Positions 37,403 through 46,019 of a stretch of DNA of 47,686 nucleotides are shown one piece after another (the stretch's first letter is position 1; every line of letters begins with the position of its first letter). The notes beneath the pieces were generated by a model that saw only the letters and a list, made by a program, of their open reading frames with translations, made no database searches and was not told the DNA's origin. A program made the translations under genes and the position numbers. The stretch comes from Thermodesulfovibrionales bacterium (GTDB lineage Bacteria; Nitrospirota; Thermodesulfovibrionia; Thermodesulfovibrionales; SM23-35): assembly GCA_030019415.1 (NCBI GenBank), contig JASEEX010000001.1, positions 40,403 through 88,088 of the forward strand, in the 5' to 3' direction.

Positions 37403-39469
37403 TTACAGCAGCAAAGGAACAATCAAAAGTGCCACTATATTAACAACCTTGATCATAGGGTTCATTGCTGGCCCTGCAGTATCCTTATAAGGGTCACCAA
37501 CAGTGTCACCCGTAACAGCGGCCTTGTGTGCATCAGACTTCTTACCACCATACATGCCTTCCTCTATAAACTTCTTTGCATTATCCCATGCACCGCCTCC
37601 GCTCGTCATCTGGATTGCCAGGAAGAGCCCTGTAATTATGACCCCTATCAGCATAGCTCCAAGGGCCTCTTTACCAAGAATGAAACCCACGAGGATCGGC
37701 GAAGCCACAGGAAGTAAGGACGGGATAATCATCGCTTTAATGGCACCTTTCGTAACAATGTCAACACATTGACCATATTGTGGTTTAGCCGTCCCTTCCA
37801 TGATGCCTGCAATCTCGCGGAACTGGCGCCTTACCTCTTCTACTACACCACCTGCTGCCTCGCCTACTGCTAACATCAACCTTGAGCCGTAATAGAATGG
37901 CAGTAGCCCACCGATAAACAGGCCAGCCAGAACGAGCGGGTTTGAAAGTTTAAAGTGAAGCTCAATTCCATGTGCCAGAAATTCACGTGCGTATTCAGCA
38001 AATAGAACCAATGCGCAGAGCCCTGCTGAGGTAATTGCATATCCCTTTGTGACTGCCTTCGTTGTATTTCCGACTGCATCAAGCGGATCGAGGACAGTCC
38101 CACGAACCTTCTCATCCATCTGTGACATCTCGGCAATACCAGCGGCATTGTCTGTAACTGGTCCGTAGGAATCGATGGCGACTATAATACCTGTCATTGA
38201 GAGCATAGAGGCAGCAGCCAGACCTATTGCAAAGAGACCAACATCTTCTTTACCTGCGAATCCACCACCTAAGGCATAGGATGCAAGGATGGCGCCAACG
38301 ACAACGAAAGCAGGCGGCATAGTTGACCTCATGCTGACAGAGATTCCAGCAATAATATTGGTGGCATGACCTGTTGTGCTTGCCTTCGCAATCATCTTTA
38401 CAGGGCCAAAGCCCTTAGAGGTAAAGTACTCTGTGATTATCATCATAAACCCTGTAGCCACTAAGCCAACACCGGCAGTTAAAAGCACCGTCCAGGGCGT
38501 GAATGCCAATGCATCCTTCGAGTCTGGCAGGAATTTTCCGATAAACCAGACAGAGACGAAATAGAATGCGACCGCAGCCAATATACCAGAGGCAGCTAAT
38601 CCTTTGTAAAGAGCACCCATGATATACTGCTTTGCACCTAACCTTACGAAGAAGGTCCCAACGATAGAGGCTATAATAGAGATCCCACCTAAGAGCAACG
38701 GGAAGAAAGCCCAGGTACTCTCTGCACCAAAGACAGTCTTACCAAGTAGCATTGCAGCCACTAATGTGACTATATAGGTCTCATAGAGGTCTGCAGCCAT
38801 ACCAGCACAATCTCCTACATTGTCTCCAACCTGGTCAGCTATAACAGCAGGATTTCTCGGGTCATCCTCAGGTATGCCTGCCTCGACCTTCCCTACGAGG
38901 TCAGCACCAACATCAGCAGCCTTTGTATAGATACCGCCAGCAATACGAGCAAACACACTCATGAGTGAGCAACCAAATCCCAGACCGATGAGGGCATAGA
39001 ATGCCTGCTTCGGATCGATAGCTTTAGCAACAGAGTAGTAGATTGCGATGCTCAGGAGGGCTAACCCTACAACCAGGAGACCTGCTACAGAGCCACCCCG
39101 AAATGCTAATTTAAGGGCGTTTTTTAGACTGGTATAGGCAGCCTGTGAAGTCCTTAGATTGCCCCTTACAGTGATCATCATTCCCACATAGCCTGCAGTT
39201 GCAGAGCCAGTAGCACCAAGGAGAAATCCAAAGGCTGCAAGCCAGCTCAGAAAGATCCCTATCAGCACAAATATGACAGCCCCAACAAGGGCGACTGTCC
39301 TGTATTCACGGCTGAGAAATGCCTTGGCACCCTCATGTATAGCAGCAGCAATCTCCTGCATCCGAGGAGTTCCCTTTTCTTGCTTGACCACCCAGATCGC
39401 AGTCAGTATCCCATAGAGGATACCTACTGCTCCACAAATACCTGCAAATATCACAATACCTTGTTCCAT
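37403..39469 (-). CDS. hppA: Membrane-bound H+-translocating pyrophosphatase, K+-independent type
   Basis: Couples pyrophosphate hydrolysis to ion pumping. There are about 16 helices in 688 residues. Substrate-site motifs are [35 protein letters not shown] (quoted in part), DNAAGIAEM and [14 protein letters not shown]. The discriminating segment [13 protein letters not shown] has Lys where K+-dependent enzymes have Ala, so this should be a K+-independent, proton-pumping form. GGAGG lies 6 nt before the ATG. In a sulfate reducer it would use the pyrophosphate released by ATP sulfurylase. It is transcribed separately from, but right after, qmoABC. Confidence 0.95.
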   Translation of the reverse strand: MEQGIVIFAGICGAVGILYGILTAIWVVKQEKGTPRMQEIAAAIHEGAKAFLSREYRTVALVGAVIFVLIGIFLSWLAAFGFLLGATGSATAGYVGMMITVRGNLRTSQAAYTSLKNALKLAFRGGSVAGLLVVGLALLSIAIYYSVAKAIDPKQAFYALIGLGFGCSLMSVFARIAGGIYTKAADVGADLVGKVEAGIPEDDPRNPAVIADQVGDNVGDCAGMAADLYETYIVTLVAAMLLGKTVFGAESTWAFFPLLLGGISIIASIVGTFFVRLGAKQYIMGALYKGLAASGILAAVAFYFVSVWFIGKFLPDSKDALAFTPWTVLLTAGVGLVATGFMMIITEYFTSKGFGPVKMIAKASTTGHATNIIAGISVSMRSTMPPAFVVVGAILASYALGGGFAGKEDVGLFAIGLAAASMLSMTGIIVAIDSYGPVTDNAAGIAEMSQMDEKVRGTVLDPLDAVGNTTKAVTKGYAITSAGLCALVLFAEYAREFLAHGIELHFKLSNPLVLAGLFIGGLLPFYYGSRLMLAVGEAAGGVVEEVRRQFREIAGIMEGTAKPQYGQCVDIVTKGAIKAMIIPSLLPVASPILVGFILGKEALGAMLIGVIITGLFLAIQMTSGGGAWDNAKKFIEEGMYGGKKSDAHKAAVTGDTVGDPYKDTAGPAMNPMIKVVNIVALLIVPLLL

Positions 39470-39518
39470 TCTTCACCTCCCTTTAATTGTCCGTTCTTTT
39501 CTTAAAGACCATTACTAT

Positions 39519-39540
39519 CAATATATTGAACAATATATTG
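39519..39540. promoter_or_regulatory. Two tandem 10-bp palindromes in the hppA leader
   Basis: CAATATATTG occurs at 39519-39528 and 39531-39540, a 12-bp period. Just upstream of hppA on the minus strand, GGGGGTGAAAGAAA is also duplicated (around 39546-39560 and 39583-39597). The spacing suggests paired operator sites, but no regulator is identified. Confidence 0.5.
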
Positions 39541-39634
39541 AATCTTTCTTTCACCCCCCTTCTGCCTTGCACTAAATTTTTCTTTCACCCCCTTTATCTT
39601 AGATTTGTTATCTGGCTTTTTGAATAGCATAATT

Positions 39635-40789
39635 TTAACCTGCTTTGGTCACAATTTCAACCCCCTTTTCTGCATGCTTTGTAAAGACCATTGCTACAGT
39701 TCTATAGACCATGTGAGCCATCTTTGAGTAAGGGGCATAGGCGAAGAGAAAGAAGACAAATACAAGATGCAGGAAATATACGGGATATGCCAGGACCGCC
39801 ACCTCAGCCAACCTCAGGCACTGTGCAGCCATCCCTGTTACAGCAATAGCAGCTATGACAACTATGAGGAGCCAGTCAAAATAACTCCCAATACCTGCCT
39901 TTTCCTTGTTTCTGCTTCTGTAAATCACAACAAGGGTAATGCCTATTAAAAGTCCCAGGGCGCCTGCATTTCCAAGCCATTTCATAGGGTCTGTCAGTGG
40001 ATAAGGTGACTCCCGGTGAAGTACATATAAATAAAATACCCCCCAGGCGGCTGTAATAGCAAGACCTATAAAGCTATAAAAAACTAAAAAGTGTGATATC
40101 TTTCTTTCCTTTGTTAATTCACATTTTTCAAATCTTTTGTGTGCCAATATTTCCCCTATTATAGAAGCAATAGTACCTAAGATACTACCTGCAGCTAATA
40201 TCTGCCCCTTTTTATCTACGCTCATATCCTTCCAGTATCGTCGGATTCCCATAACAAAGGAAAATACTACAAAGGCAGATACTGCTATATAAATAACCTC
40301 AATATATATCTCAGGCATAAACTTTGCGTACACTATCCCTCCATCTTCCCCCCTCGGTATGGCAGTAAGATTAAGGTTCCCGAGTAATGCAAGGACAATA
40401 AACAGGACCACTACCGGGATTGCAAAGAGGAGAACGAGAAATTGTGGTTTACCAACAGCCTTTCCTAAGAAACTTGGAAAAGAGTAATGCTCAATAGCCA
40501 GTTTTCTTACTGCTCCAAGGACTTCTCCTGGCTTTGCACCTCTTGGACAGTAGGCAGTACAATCGCTACACTGGTGGCAGAGCCACACATCAGGGTTGCT
40601 TATAAGTCTGTCCTTTAAACCCCATTGTGCATAGATCATCTCTTTTCTCGGGAATGGTTTATCATCAGGAGCTAAGTTGCATACAACAGAACATGTTGCA
40701 CACTGAAAACATTTTTTCAGGGATTCACCTCCCGAGGCTATGACATCCTTTACAAAGCCTAAATCAGGACTTATAACTTGCTCTGCCAT
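39635..40789 (-). CDS. qmoC: Quinone-interacting membrane-bound oxidoreductase subunit C
   Basis: Fusion of an HdrC-like iron-sulfur domain and an HdrE-like cytochrome b membrane domain. The [4Fe-4S] motifs CFQCATCSVVC and CHQCSDCTAYCPRG occupy the first 100 residues. About six helices with candidate heme His residues follow. It has 384 residues. Established role: links the menaquinone pool to QmoAB and thus to APS reductase. It is separated from qmoB by 139 bp of heptamer repeats, unlike the 2-bp qmoA-qmoB junction. Confidence 0.95.
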   Translation of the reverse strand: MAEQVISPDLGFVKDVIASGGESLKKCFQCATCSVVCNLAPDDKPFPRKEMIYAQWGLKDRLISNPDVWLCHQCSDCTAYCPRGAKPGEVLGAVRKLAIEHYSFPSFLGKAVGKPQFLVLLFAIPVVVLFIVLALLGNLNLTAIPRGEDGGIVYAKFMPEIYIEVIYIAVSAFVVFSFVMGIRRYWKDMSVDKKGQILAAGSILGTIASIIGEILAHKRFEKCELTKERKISHFLVFYSFIGLAITAAWGVFYLYVLHRESPYPLTDPMKWLGNAGALGLLIGITLVVIYRSRNKEKAGIGSYFDWLLIVVIAAIAVTGMAAQCLRLAEVAVLAYPVYFLHLVFVFFLFAYAPYSKMAHMVYRTVAMVFTKHAEKGVEIVTKAG

Positions 40790-40817
40790 CCCTTATACCT
40801 CCTATACATTTCAAATC

Positions 40818-40845
40818 ACCAATAACCAAGCACCAATAACCAAAA
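40818..40845. repeat. Heptanucleotide tract (ACCAATA-type), left arm
   Basis: Units ACCAATA ACCAAGC ACCAATA ACCAAAA lie between qmoB and qmoC. The array is in inverted orientation to the tract at 40892-40919, so the spacer could fold into a long hairpin in the qmo transcript. Confidence 0.85.
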
Positions 40846-40891
40846 AGTTAAATTCCAATCATTAAAATCTAAATAGCCAATTATTTTTTTG

Positions 40892-40919
40892 TTTGGAACT
40901 TGGAATTTGGTTATTGGTC
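40892..40919. repeat. Heptanucleotide tract (TTTGGAA-type), right arm
   Basis: Units TTTGGAA CTTGGAA TTTGGTT ATTGGTC form the inverted partner of 40818-40845. On the minus strand they read CCAA-type units like the other arm. Confidence 0.85.
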
Positions 40920-40928
40920 ATTCCCACC

Positions 40929-43130
40929 TTAGAATCCCTTATACGGATTAGGGCCAAACTCCTTCAATTTTTCTATGAAGCTGTCTAATACCTCTGGTAC
41001 TTTGTAATATTCTGAGATAGATATCTGTTCCATTTGAGCCCTTCCAGACTCAAGCTTTAATCTGTCCAGTGTTTCGGCGACCTTCGAAAGCCTGATTTTA
41101 GCCAGATGGCTTCCTGTAGCAAAATGGCACTGGTAATCTTCGCCGTATTGACATCCCAGAATAAGTATCCCATCAACACCTTTTGAGAGGGCATCGGCCA
41201 CCCATACCAGGTTCATTGAGCCTGCGCATCTTAATGGAACAACCCTTACAAAGGGGGTATACTGAAGGCGGCTGATTCCCGCCATATCCAGCGCTGGATA
41301 GGCATCATTCTCACAGGCGAAAACTATAGCCCTCGGTTTCTCCTCTTCTTCAGGAACCTCTATATTCTTGACCATTGTTCCTATTATGTCAACTGAGTAA
41401 TTCTTAAAGCTGATAATCCTTTCAGGGCATGCACCCAGACAGATTGCACAACGTCTACAACGTGTAGGATTGTAGATTGGATTTGCCTTTTCATCTTCAT
41501 TTATTGCCCCAAAGGGACACTCCTCTGTACATCTCTTACACTGGGTACATTTTTGCATAAAGAAATCTGCAAAGGAAATATCTCCAGCCCTTGGATGCAC
41601 TGCCTCTCCCCTTGATGTTAATTCAATGCATTGGATTGCCTTAAGGGCTACCCCTGTTGCGTCTTCGATAGTAGAGGGGATATCCATAGGTGACCTCACA
41701 GGACCAGCGGCATAAACACCTGTTCTTCGGGTTTCATAGGGGAAGCAGATGAAGTTCGAGTCAGGGTATCCATAAGCCAAAGAGGGAAGCTCTCCTCCCT
41801 GCCTGTAATCAAGGTTTAAGGTATCTGTTTCAATCATAACATAGGGGATGAACTCATCACCGGGTTTTACCCCTGGCGGAAGTTCCTCTTCCCCTAAGGC
41901 AGTTACAGGAACCGTACCTATGGCAAGAATAGCAAGGTCAACATTTAACAGAATTTTTTCTCCAATTAAGGTATTTTCAGCCTCTACTATTAAATTCTTA
42001 TTCTCATCCTCTGTAATTCCTTTAACATCTCCTTTTGTCAAAAATACTCCCGGATCGTTCTGGATACTCTTATAGAAATATTCATAATGGCCTGGTGTCC
42101 TCATGTCTCTGTAAATTATATAAACCTTTGAATCAGGGTCTTGATTCCTTACATACTTTGCCTGTTTTAGAGACTCCATACAGCAGGTTGCTGAACAGTA
42201 AGGTAGATGATTCTCATCTCTCTGTCCTGCGCAAAGTATAAAGGCAACACTTCTTGCAGGCTTACCATCGGAGGGGCGTACAATTTGCCCCTTTGAGGCC
42301 ATTTCCTCCATCATGATATTGGTTATTACATTGGGATAACTGCCAAAACCGAGATGGGTAATCTTTGTGGCATCGTAGGGCACGGTCCCAGCGGCCATGA
42401 CTATGGCTCCTGCTCTAAAGCTCTCGATCTTGCCATTTGTTTTGACAGTTACATCGTACATGCCGGGACCACCAACTACCCTTTCAACTAATGAAGAGGT
42501 GTAGATCTTGATCTTTGGATTTTGTTGAATTTCTTTAATCAAGTCTTTAATAAATGGCTCCTCCAGGTCTGTATAAGGGGGTTTTGTAGGTGTCTGCTTG
42601 TAGAGCTTTGCCATCCAGCCACCGAGGGAATCGCTCTTTTCCACAAGGTAGACATCATAACCTGCCTTGGCCGCTTCATTGGCAGCAGTAATTCCAGCAA
42701 GACCGCCTCCAACAACCAGCACGTTTTTAGAGAGATCTTCTACTTTATAGGGTTCTGGGGCCTCCATCTTCTGCATCTTTAGAATTCCCATCCTTATATA
42801 GTCTTCAGCCATCATCTGTGTGTCCTCATTGTTCGGTGGGTGGGTCCAGACGACACCTTCCCTTAGGTTGACCCTTTCCACAAGCGGGATACCAAGATCA
42901 AAGATATCATAGTTTACACGAGGAGAACAGGCAGCTATGACTACGGCGTTTACGCCTTCAGCAGCCATGTCATTTTTGATGAAATCAACACCTTCTTTCT
43001 GACACAGGGATGGATGGGTCTTAACAACAGGGGCCTTCATCTTAGTGGCAACTTTCACTAATTGATCTATATCGAGGGCCTTCCCGATTTCGCAATCAGC
43101 GCATATATATAGTCCTATCTTTTTCTCCAT
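40929..43130 (-). CDS. qmoB: Quinone-interacting membrane-bound oxidoreductase subunit B
   Basis: HdrA-like flavoprotein fused to an MvhD-like C-terminus, 733 residues. A FAD fold (VLVVGGGLAGITAANEAAKAG) begins near residue 137. Two [4Fe-4S] motifs, CTQCKRCTEECP and CRRCAICLGACP, follow near 535-570. The MvhD-like end carries further cysteines (RCAGSMN, GCQYGEDYQC). GAGGAGG lies 5 nt before the ATG and the gap to qmoA is 2 bp. It is cytoplasmic, at the membrane with QmoA and QmoC. Confidence 0.95.
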   Translation of the reverse strand: MEKKIGLYICADCEIGKALDIDQLVKVATKMKAPVVKTHPSLCQKEGVDFIKNDMAAEGVNAVVIAACSPRVNYDIFDLGIPLVERVNLREGVVWTHPPNNEDTQMMAEDYIRMGILKMQKMEAPEPYKVEDLSKNVLVVGGGLAGITAANEAAKAGYDVYLVEKSDSLGGWMAKLYKQTPTKPPYTDLEEPFIKDLIKEIQQNPKIKIYTSSLVERVVGGPGMYDVTVKTNGKIESFRAGAIVMAAGTVPYDATKITHLGFGSYPNVITNIMMEEMASKGQIVRPSDGKPARSVAFILCAGQRDENHLPYCSATCCMESLKQAKYVRNQDPDSKVYIIYRDMRTPGHYEYFYKSIQNDPGVFLTKGDVKGITEDENKNLIVEAENTLIGEKILLNVDLAILAIGTVPVTALGEEELPPGVKPGDEFIPYVMIETDTLNLDYRQGGELPSLAYGYPDSNFICFPYETRRTGVYAAGPVRSPMDIPSTIEDATGVALKAIQCIELTSRGEAVHPRAGDISFADFFMQKCTQCKRCTEECPFGAINEDEKANPIYNPTRCRRCAICLGACPERIISFKNYSVDIIGTMVKNIEVPEEEEKPRAIVFACENDAYPALDMAGISRLQYTPFVRVVPLRCAGSMNLVWVADALSKGVDGILILGCQYGEDYQCHFATGSHLAKIRLSKVAETLDRLKLESGRAQMEQISISEYYKVPEVLDSFIEKLKEFGPNPYKGF

Positions 43131-43132
43131 TT

Positions 43133-44404
43133 TTACCTCCTCACTCCGCCTGAGGCGGATTGAATAGCCTTGAGGGCTGCAGCTGTAGCCGTCTGGACAG
43201 ATGAGTAGACATCAATTGGCTTTAAGGAACAACCAGCGGCGTACATCCCGGCTACTCCAGTATTTAATAAAATGAACCCATCTGTATCGTAAGATACACC
43301 TGCAGGAATCTTCGATTCTCTTGTGATGGGAGCCATGCCTGTAGCAAGCACAACCATATCTGCCTTCTCATGAATCTTCTGTAATGTTAGGGCATCCTCT
43401 GCGGTAACTGTAAGGTCCCTTGTAGTAGGGTCTTCCTCTATCTTGGCGACCTTACCTTTAATAAACTTTATCTTTTCGTCCTTCAGGGCCTTCATATAAA
43501 CTCTTTCAGCCCTTGCTGGTGCACGAATGTCGATATAAAATACAAATATTTCTGCTTCAGGATATTGTTCCCTGATATAGGTAGCCTGTTTCATTGAGGC
43601 AAGGCAACATACATAGGAGCAGTATGGAAGGTGATTTTCATCTCTTGAGCCAGCACACTGGACAAAGGCTATCCTTGAGGGCTCTTTTCCATCAGAGGGG
43701 CGAAGGATCTTACCTTTAGTAGGGCCATTTTGAGAGGCAAGCCTTTCCATCATCATGTTGGTTATGACATTTTGATACGTCCCGAATCCGAGATTGTCAA
43801 TTTTTGTGGCATCGTAGGGGTTCCAGCCTGTAGCCCAGACAATAGAACCTACCTTTAGTGAAAGGCTCTGGGGCTTCATATTGAGGTCAATGGCGTTATA
43901 TGTGCATACCTCCACACATTTGTTACATTTTTCTTTCGTGCAATATTTTTCATCAATAACATATCTCAGAGGAAAGGAAAAATCATGGGGAAGATATATA
44001 GCCTTTGTCTTATCCATACCGAAATTAAACTCATTTGGTCTTTCTATAAGGCATGCCTCAACACAGGCGTTACAGGCAGTACAATTTTCGTTCACAAAGC
44101 GGGGCTCCAGCCTTATTGTTACATCAAAGTCTCCCTCCGTGCCAGAAATCTTTTCGACTTCTGCCATGGTGTAAAATTTTACCCTCGGATTATTTTTGAT
44201 TCTTCTGAAATTTATTTCCAGACCGCAATTTGGTGGGCATAACTTCGGAAAATATTTATTAAGCTGGTTTACCCTTCCACCAAGATAGGGGTTCTTCTCA
44301 ATGAGAGTGACCTCATAACCAACCTCGGCTGCCTCCACAGCGGTGGTTATTCCACTTATTCCTCCACCCACAACTAATATGCTTTTCGTTTTCTCCACTG
44401 CCAT
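43133..44404 (-). CDS. qmoA: Quinone-interacting membrane-bound oxidoreductase subunit A
   Basis: HdrA-like FAD protein of 423 residues. It has the dinucleotide fold ILVVGGGISGITTAVEAAEVG, and two cysteine clusters, CTACNACVEAC and CTKEKCNKCVEVC, that should bind Fe-S centres. GGAGG precedes the ATG. Its last codons (SASGGVRR) are encoded by the palindrome TCCGCCTNAGGCGGA, a dispersed repeat, so the C-terminus looks as if it was extended or replaced by a repeat insertion. No aprAB genes, the usual neighbours, are present here. Confidence 0.94.
   Translation of the reverse strand: MAVEKTKSILVVGGGISGITTAVEAAEVGYEVTLIEKNPYLGGRVNQLNKYFPKLCPPNCGLEINFRRIKNNPRVKFYTMAEVEKISGTEGDFDVTIRLEPRFVNENCTACNACVEACLIERPNEFNFGMDKTKAIYLPHDFSFPLRYVIDEKYCTKEKCNKCVEVCTYNAIDLNMKPQSLSLKVGSIVWATGWNPYDATKIDNLGFGTYQNVITNMMMERLASQNGPTKGKILRPSDGKEPSRIAFVQCAGSRDENHLPYCSYVCCLASMKQATYIREQYPEAEIFVFYIDIRAPARAERVYMKALKDEKIKFIKGKVAKIEEDPTTRDLTVTAEDALTLQKIHEKADMVVLATGMAPITRESKIPAGVSYDTDGFILLNTGVAGMYAAGCSLKPIDVYSSVQTATAAALKAIQSASGGVRR
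43145..43159. repeat. 15-bp palindrome at the 3' end of qmoA
   Basis: TCCGCCT-G-AGGCGGA forms the last sense codons of qmoA before the stop. Same sequence class as 37312-37326. Confidence 0.85.
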
Positions 44405-44431
44405 GCTATACCTCCATAAATATTTATGTTC

Positions 44432-44488
44432 TTAAAAGCACTCGGAAATTTCAAACACTAGACTGGTATTTGGACGCAATTTAAACAT
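44432..44488 (-). CDS. 18-codon leader ORF upstream of qmoA
   Basis: This ORF is below the track's length limit. ATG 44488 has a perfect AGGAGG 6 nt upstream, the best ribosome site in this stretch, and encodes MFKLRPNTSLVFEISECF then TAA, ending 27 bp before qmoA. It lies within the predicted qmo transcript. It may be a leader peptide or a small protein, or simply a relic of a lost upstream gene. No family is recognisable at this length. Confidence 0.4.
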   Translation of the reverse strand: MFKLRPNTSLVFEISECF

Positions 44489-44526
44489 AGTTTTCCTCCT
44501 ATTGGTATAGAAGTTTAGGTATATTA

Positions 44527-44555
44527 ATTAACATGAAATCGTGAATATTTGTCAA
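44527..44555 (-). promoter_or_regulatory. Predicted promoter of qmoABC
   Basis: On the minus strand TTGACA (44550-44555) is followed after 17 bp by GTTAAT (44527-44532). It lies between the terminator of the upstream unit and the leader ORF. Confidence 0.6.
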
Positions 44556-44581
44556 TAAAAAAATGAGAGGTGACGCCTCCC
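44556..44581 (-). terminator. Terminator between the HsdR-N-like gene and qmoA
   Basis: On the minus strand GGGAGG-CGTCA-CCTCTC forms a 6-bp stem (one G-U) followed by ATTTTTTTATTG. It separates the three-gene unit upstream from the qmo operon. Confidence 0.75.
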
Positions 44582-44603
44582 AGTTTCAAAACTATAAAAA
44601 TAG

Positions 44604-45122
44604 CTAATAATCACATTCTGAGGGACACTTGATTGATTCAAATGCCAGATAGATTCTTTTTTCCATCTCTATTCTCTTCTCCGGGAGCCTTTTGAATTCC
44701 ATGCCTTTTAGTATCTCAAGGATCTGGCTCTTTGAAGGTATAGCCTCTAAACCGTTGCCGATTACTTCACCGGATATAGTGTCCAGAACCTCTGCATCCT
44801 CTCCATTGGTGACAACAGTAAATGGGATTTGATAAATATCAAGGATCCTTGCACAGGACAGAACCTCTCTCTCCCTCGATACTAATGAACCACGAGCGCA
44901 TTTTATGACCATGAATATCTTTTCTTCAACGCTTACAACAAGGTCAACCTTTGATCTGTTTATTTCTTCGCCTAAGACAATTTCGAATTCCCTGTCAACC
45001 TCGATATCAAATTTTGAATAACCCTTCTCTTCAATCAGAAGTCGTTCTATACCCTGTCTGATCCTTTCATCATCTGTATCAATGAATAACTGCCCTGTTA
45101 TAAAATCGCATATATCTGACAT
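44604..45122 (-). CDS. HsdR N-terminal-like (PD-(D/E)xK fold) protein, probably catalytically dead
   Basis: A 172-residue protein resembling the type I restriction HsdR N-terminal nuclease domain: a helical start (RIRQGIERLLIEEKGYSKFDIEVDRE), then SKVDLVVSVEEKIFMVIKCARGS. The active-site Asp is present in KVDLVV, but the E of the usual ExK is Ile (VIK), so cleavage is unlikely. There are no helicase or methylase genes nearby, so it is not part of a restriction system. It ends with CPSECDY. It is the last gene of a three-gene unit with the YkgJ-type and VWA proteins. Function unknown. Confidence 0.7.
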   Translation of the reverse strand: MSDICDFITGQLFIDTDDERIRQGIERLLIEEKGYSKFDIEVDREFEIVLGEEINRSKVDLVVSVEEKIFMVIKCARGSLVSREREVLSCARILDIYQIPFTVVTNGEDAEVLDTISGEVIGNGLEAIPSKSQILEILKGMEFKRLPEKRIEMEKRIYLAFESIKCPSECDY

Positions 45123-45146
45123 TTTATTTTCTATATTCTTTCTTTA

Positions 45147-45179
45147 CCCCGTTAGAAGGCCCCGTCCTTTCTAACGGGG
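45147..45179. repeat. Palindrome overlapping the YkgJ-family stop codon
   Basis: Eleven-bp perfect arms CCCCGTTAGAA/TTCTAACGGGG with an 11-bp interior. On the coding strand it supplies the final residues HPVRKDGAF and the stop codon. The related tail at 36344-36475 lacks this extension after LEETLK, which suggests a later insertion here. Confidence 0.8.
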
Positions 45180-45973
45180 TGAACCTTTAATGTTTCCTCG
45201 AGCATCAAAATATATTTCAGATATTTAAATCCGAACTTCATCAGTGCGATCTCATCTGCCTTTATCTTCTTGACTTCTTCCTTATCAATATCAAGGATAT
45301 CGAGAAATTTGCTCTCAAAAATAAATCTTCTGAACCTATCTATATCATAACTTGCCATGTAAAGCATGGACTGCTTCTTTGAGTCGAGTTTGGGTTGACC
45401 CGGGGTGTCCCTCCTCAACTGGATCTCCTTCCACTCACTGTTCATTTCATCATAGAGGTCAACGCCCTGGTCAATCCTCCATGTCTCAATGGTCCACTCT
45501 TTGTCTTCCTGAAAGCCGAGACAATTCGGTTCCCTGATAAAGAAATAGAATTCCTTATTTATGGTCGCACTACTCCGTAGTGCGCCATTTACCGGCCCTT
45601 TCTCTGAGCCCTTTATCATAAGACCCTGGCCGACGGGATAATATCGACAGTTAGCAGGCCGGTCTTCATAAATACTACAGCCCTCGGGTGTAACAAAGGG
45701 ACATTTCCCTTCATCATCATCCATCATCTTAAGCACTGCATAAGGATGTGAGGACTTTTCATCAATATGAGTGTAAGTGTATTTCCTGAGGAACTCTTCT
45801 GAAGAAATTCCCAACCTCTTTTTCATCCTTAGGATGTCATAAGGAGTTAGGAGTATATCTGTAAGTTTACAGCATTTATTAAAACAACTGATACCTTTAT
45901 GACACCTGAACTTGAATTTAGAATTCAATGTTCGCTCAATAGGTTCTACAAACTTCATATTTAGTAGTAACAT
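45152..45973 (-). CDS. YkgJ-type cysteine-cluster protein
   Basis: Putative zinc/iron-chelating protein. The N-terminal cluster CHKGISCFNKCC and the later CPFVTPEGCSIYEDRPANCRYYP match the YkgJ/CxxCxxCC family. The rest is family-specific, ending KYILMLEETLK plus a palindrome-encoded tail. Around residue 130 the stretch NGALRSSATIN is encoded by another palindrome (45566-45584). ATG 45979 is only 2 nt from GGAGG, so the ATG at 45973 with 8 nt spacing is preferred (273 residues). Neighbours suggest a shared but unknown task with the VWA and HsdR-N-like proteins. Confidence 0.82.
   Translation of the reverse strand: MLLLNMKFVEPIERTLNSKFKFRCHKGISCFNKCCKLTDILLTPYDILRMKKRLGISSEEFLRKYTYTHIDEKSSHPYAVLKMMDDDEGKCPFVTPEGCSIYEDRPANCRYYPVGQGLMIKGSEKGPVNGALRSSATINKEFYFFIREPNCLGFQEDKEWTIETWRIDQGVDLYDEMNSEWKEIQLRRDTPGQPKLDSKKQSMLYMASYDIDRFRRFIFESKFLDILDIDKEEVKKIKADEIALMKFGFKYLKYILMLEETLKVHPVRKDGAF
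45566..45584. repeat. Palindrome inside the YkgJ-family gene
   Basis: CGCACTAC-TCC-GTAGTGCG: perfect 8-bp arms in the middle of the coding sequence, encoding part of GALRSSAT without breaking the frame. Confidence 0.8.
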
Positions 45974-46019
45974 AGTCATAACCTCCTAATTATATCATTA
46001 TTATATCATTCCCGCATCT

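Noticed and set aside
37403-39469. Na+-pumping or K+-dependent pyrophosphatase
   Set aside because: [10 protein letters not shown] carries the Lys typical of K+-independent H+ pumps.
44604-45122. Part of a type I restriction system
   Set aside because: There are no helicase, specificity or methylase genes nearby and the ExK glutamate is replaced by Ile.
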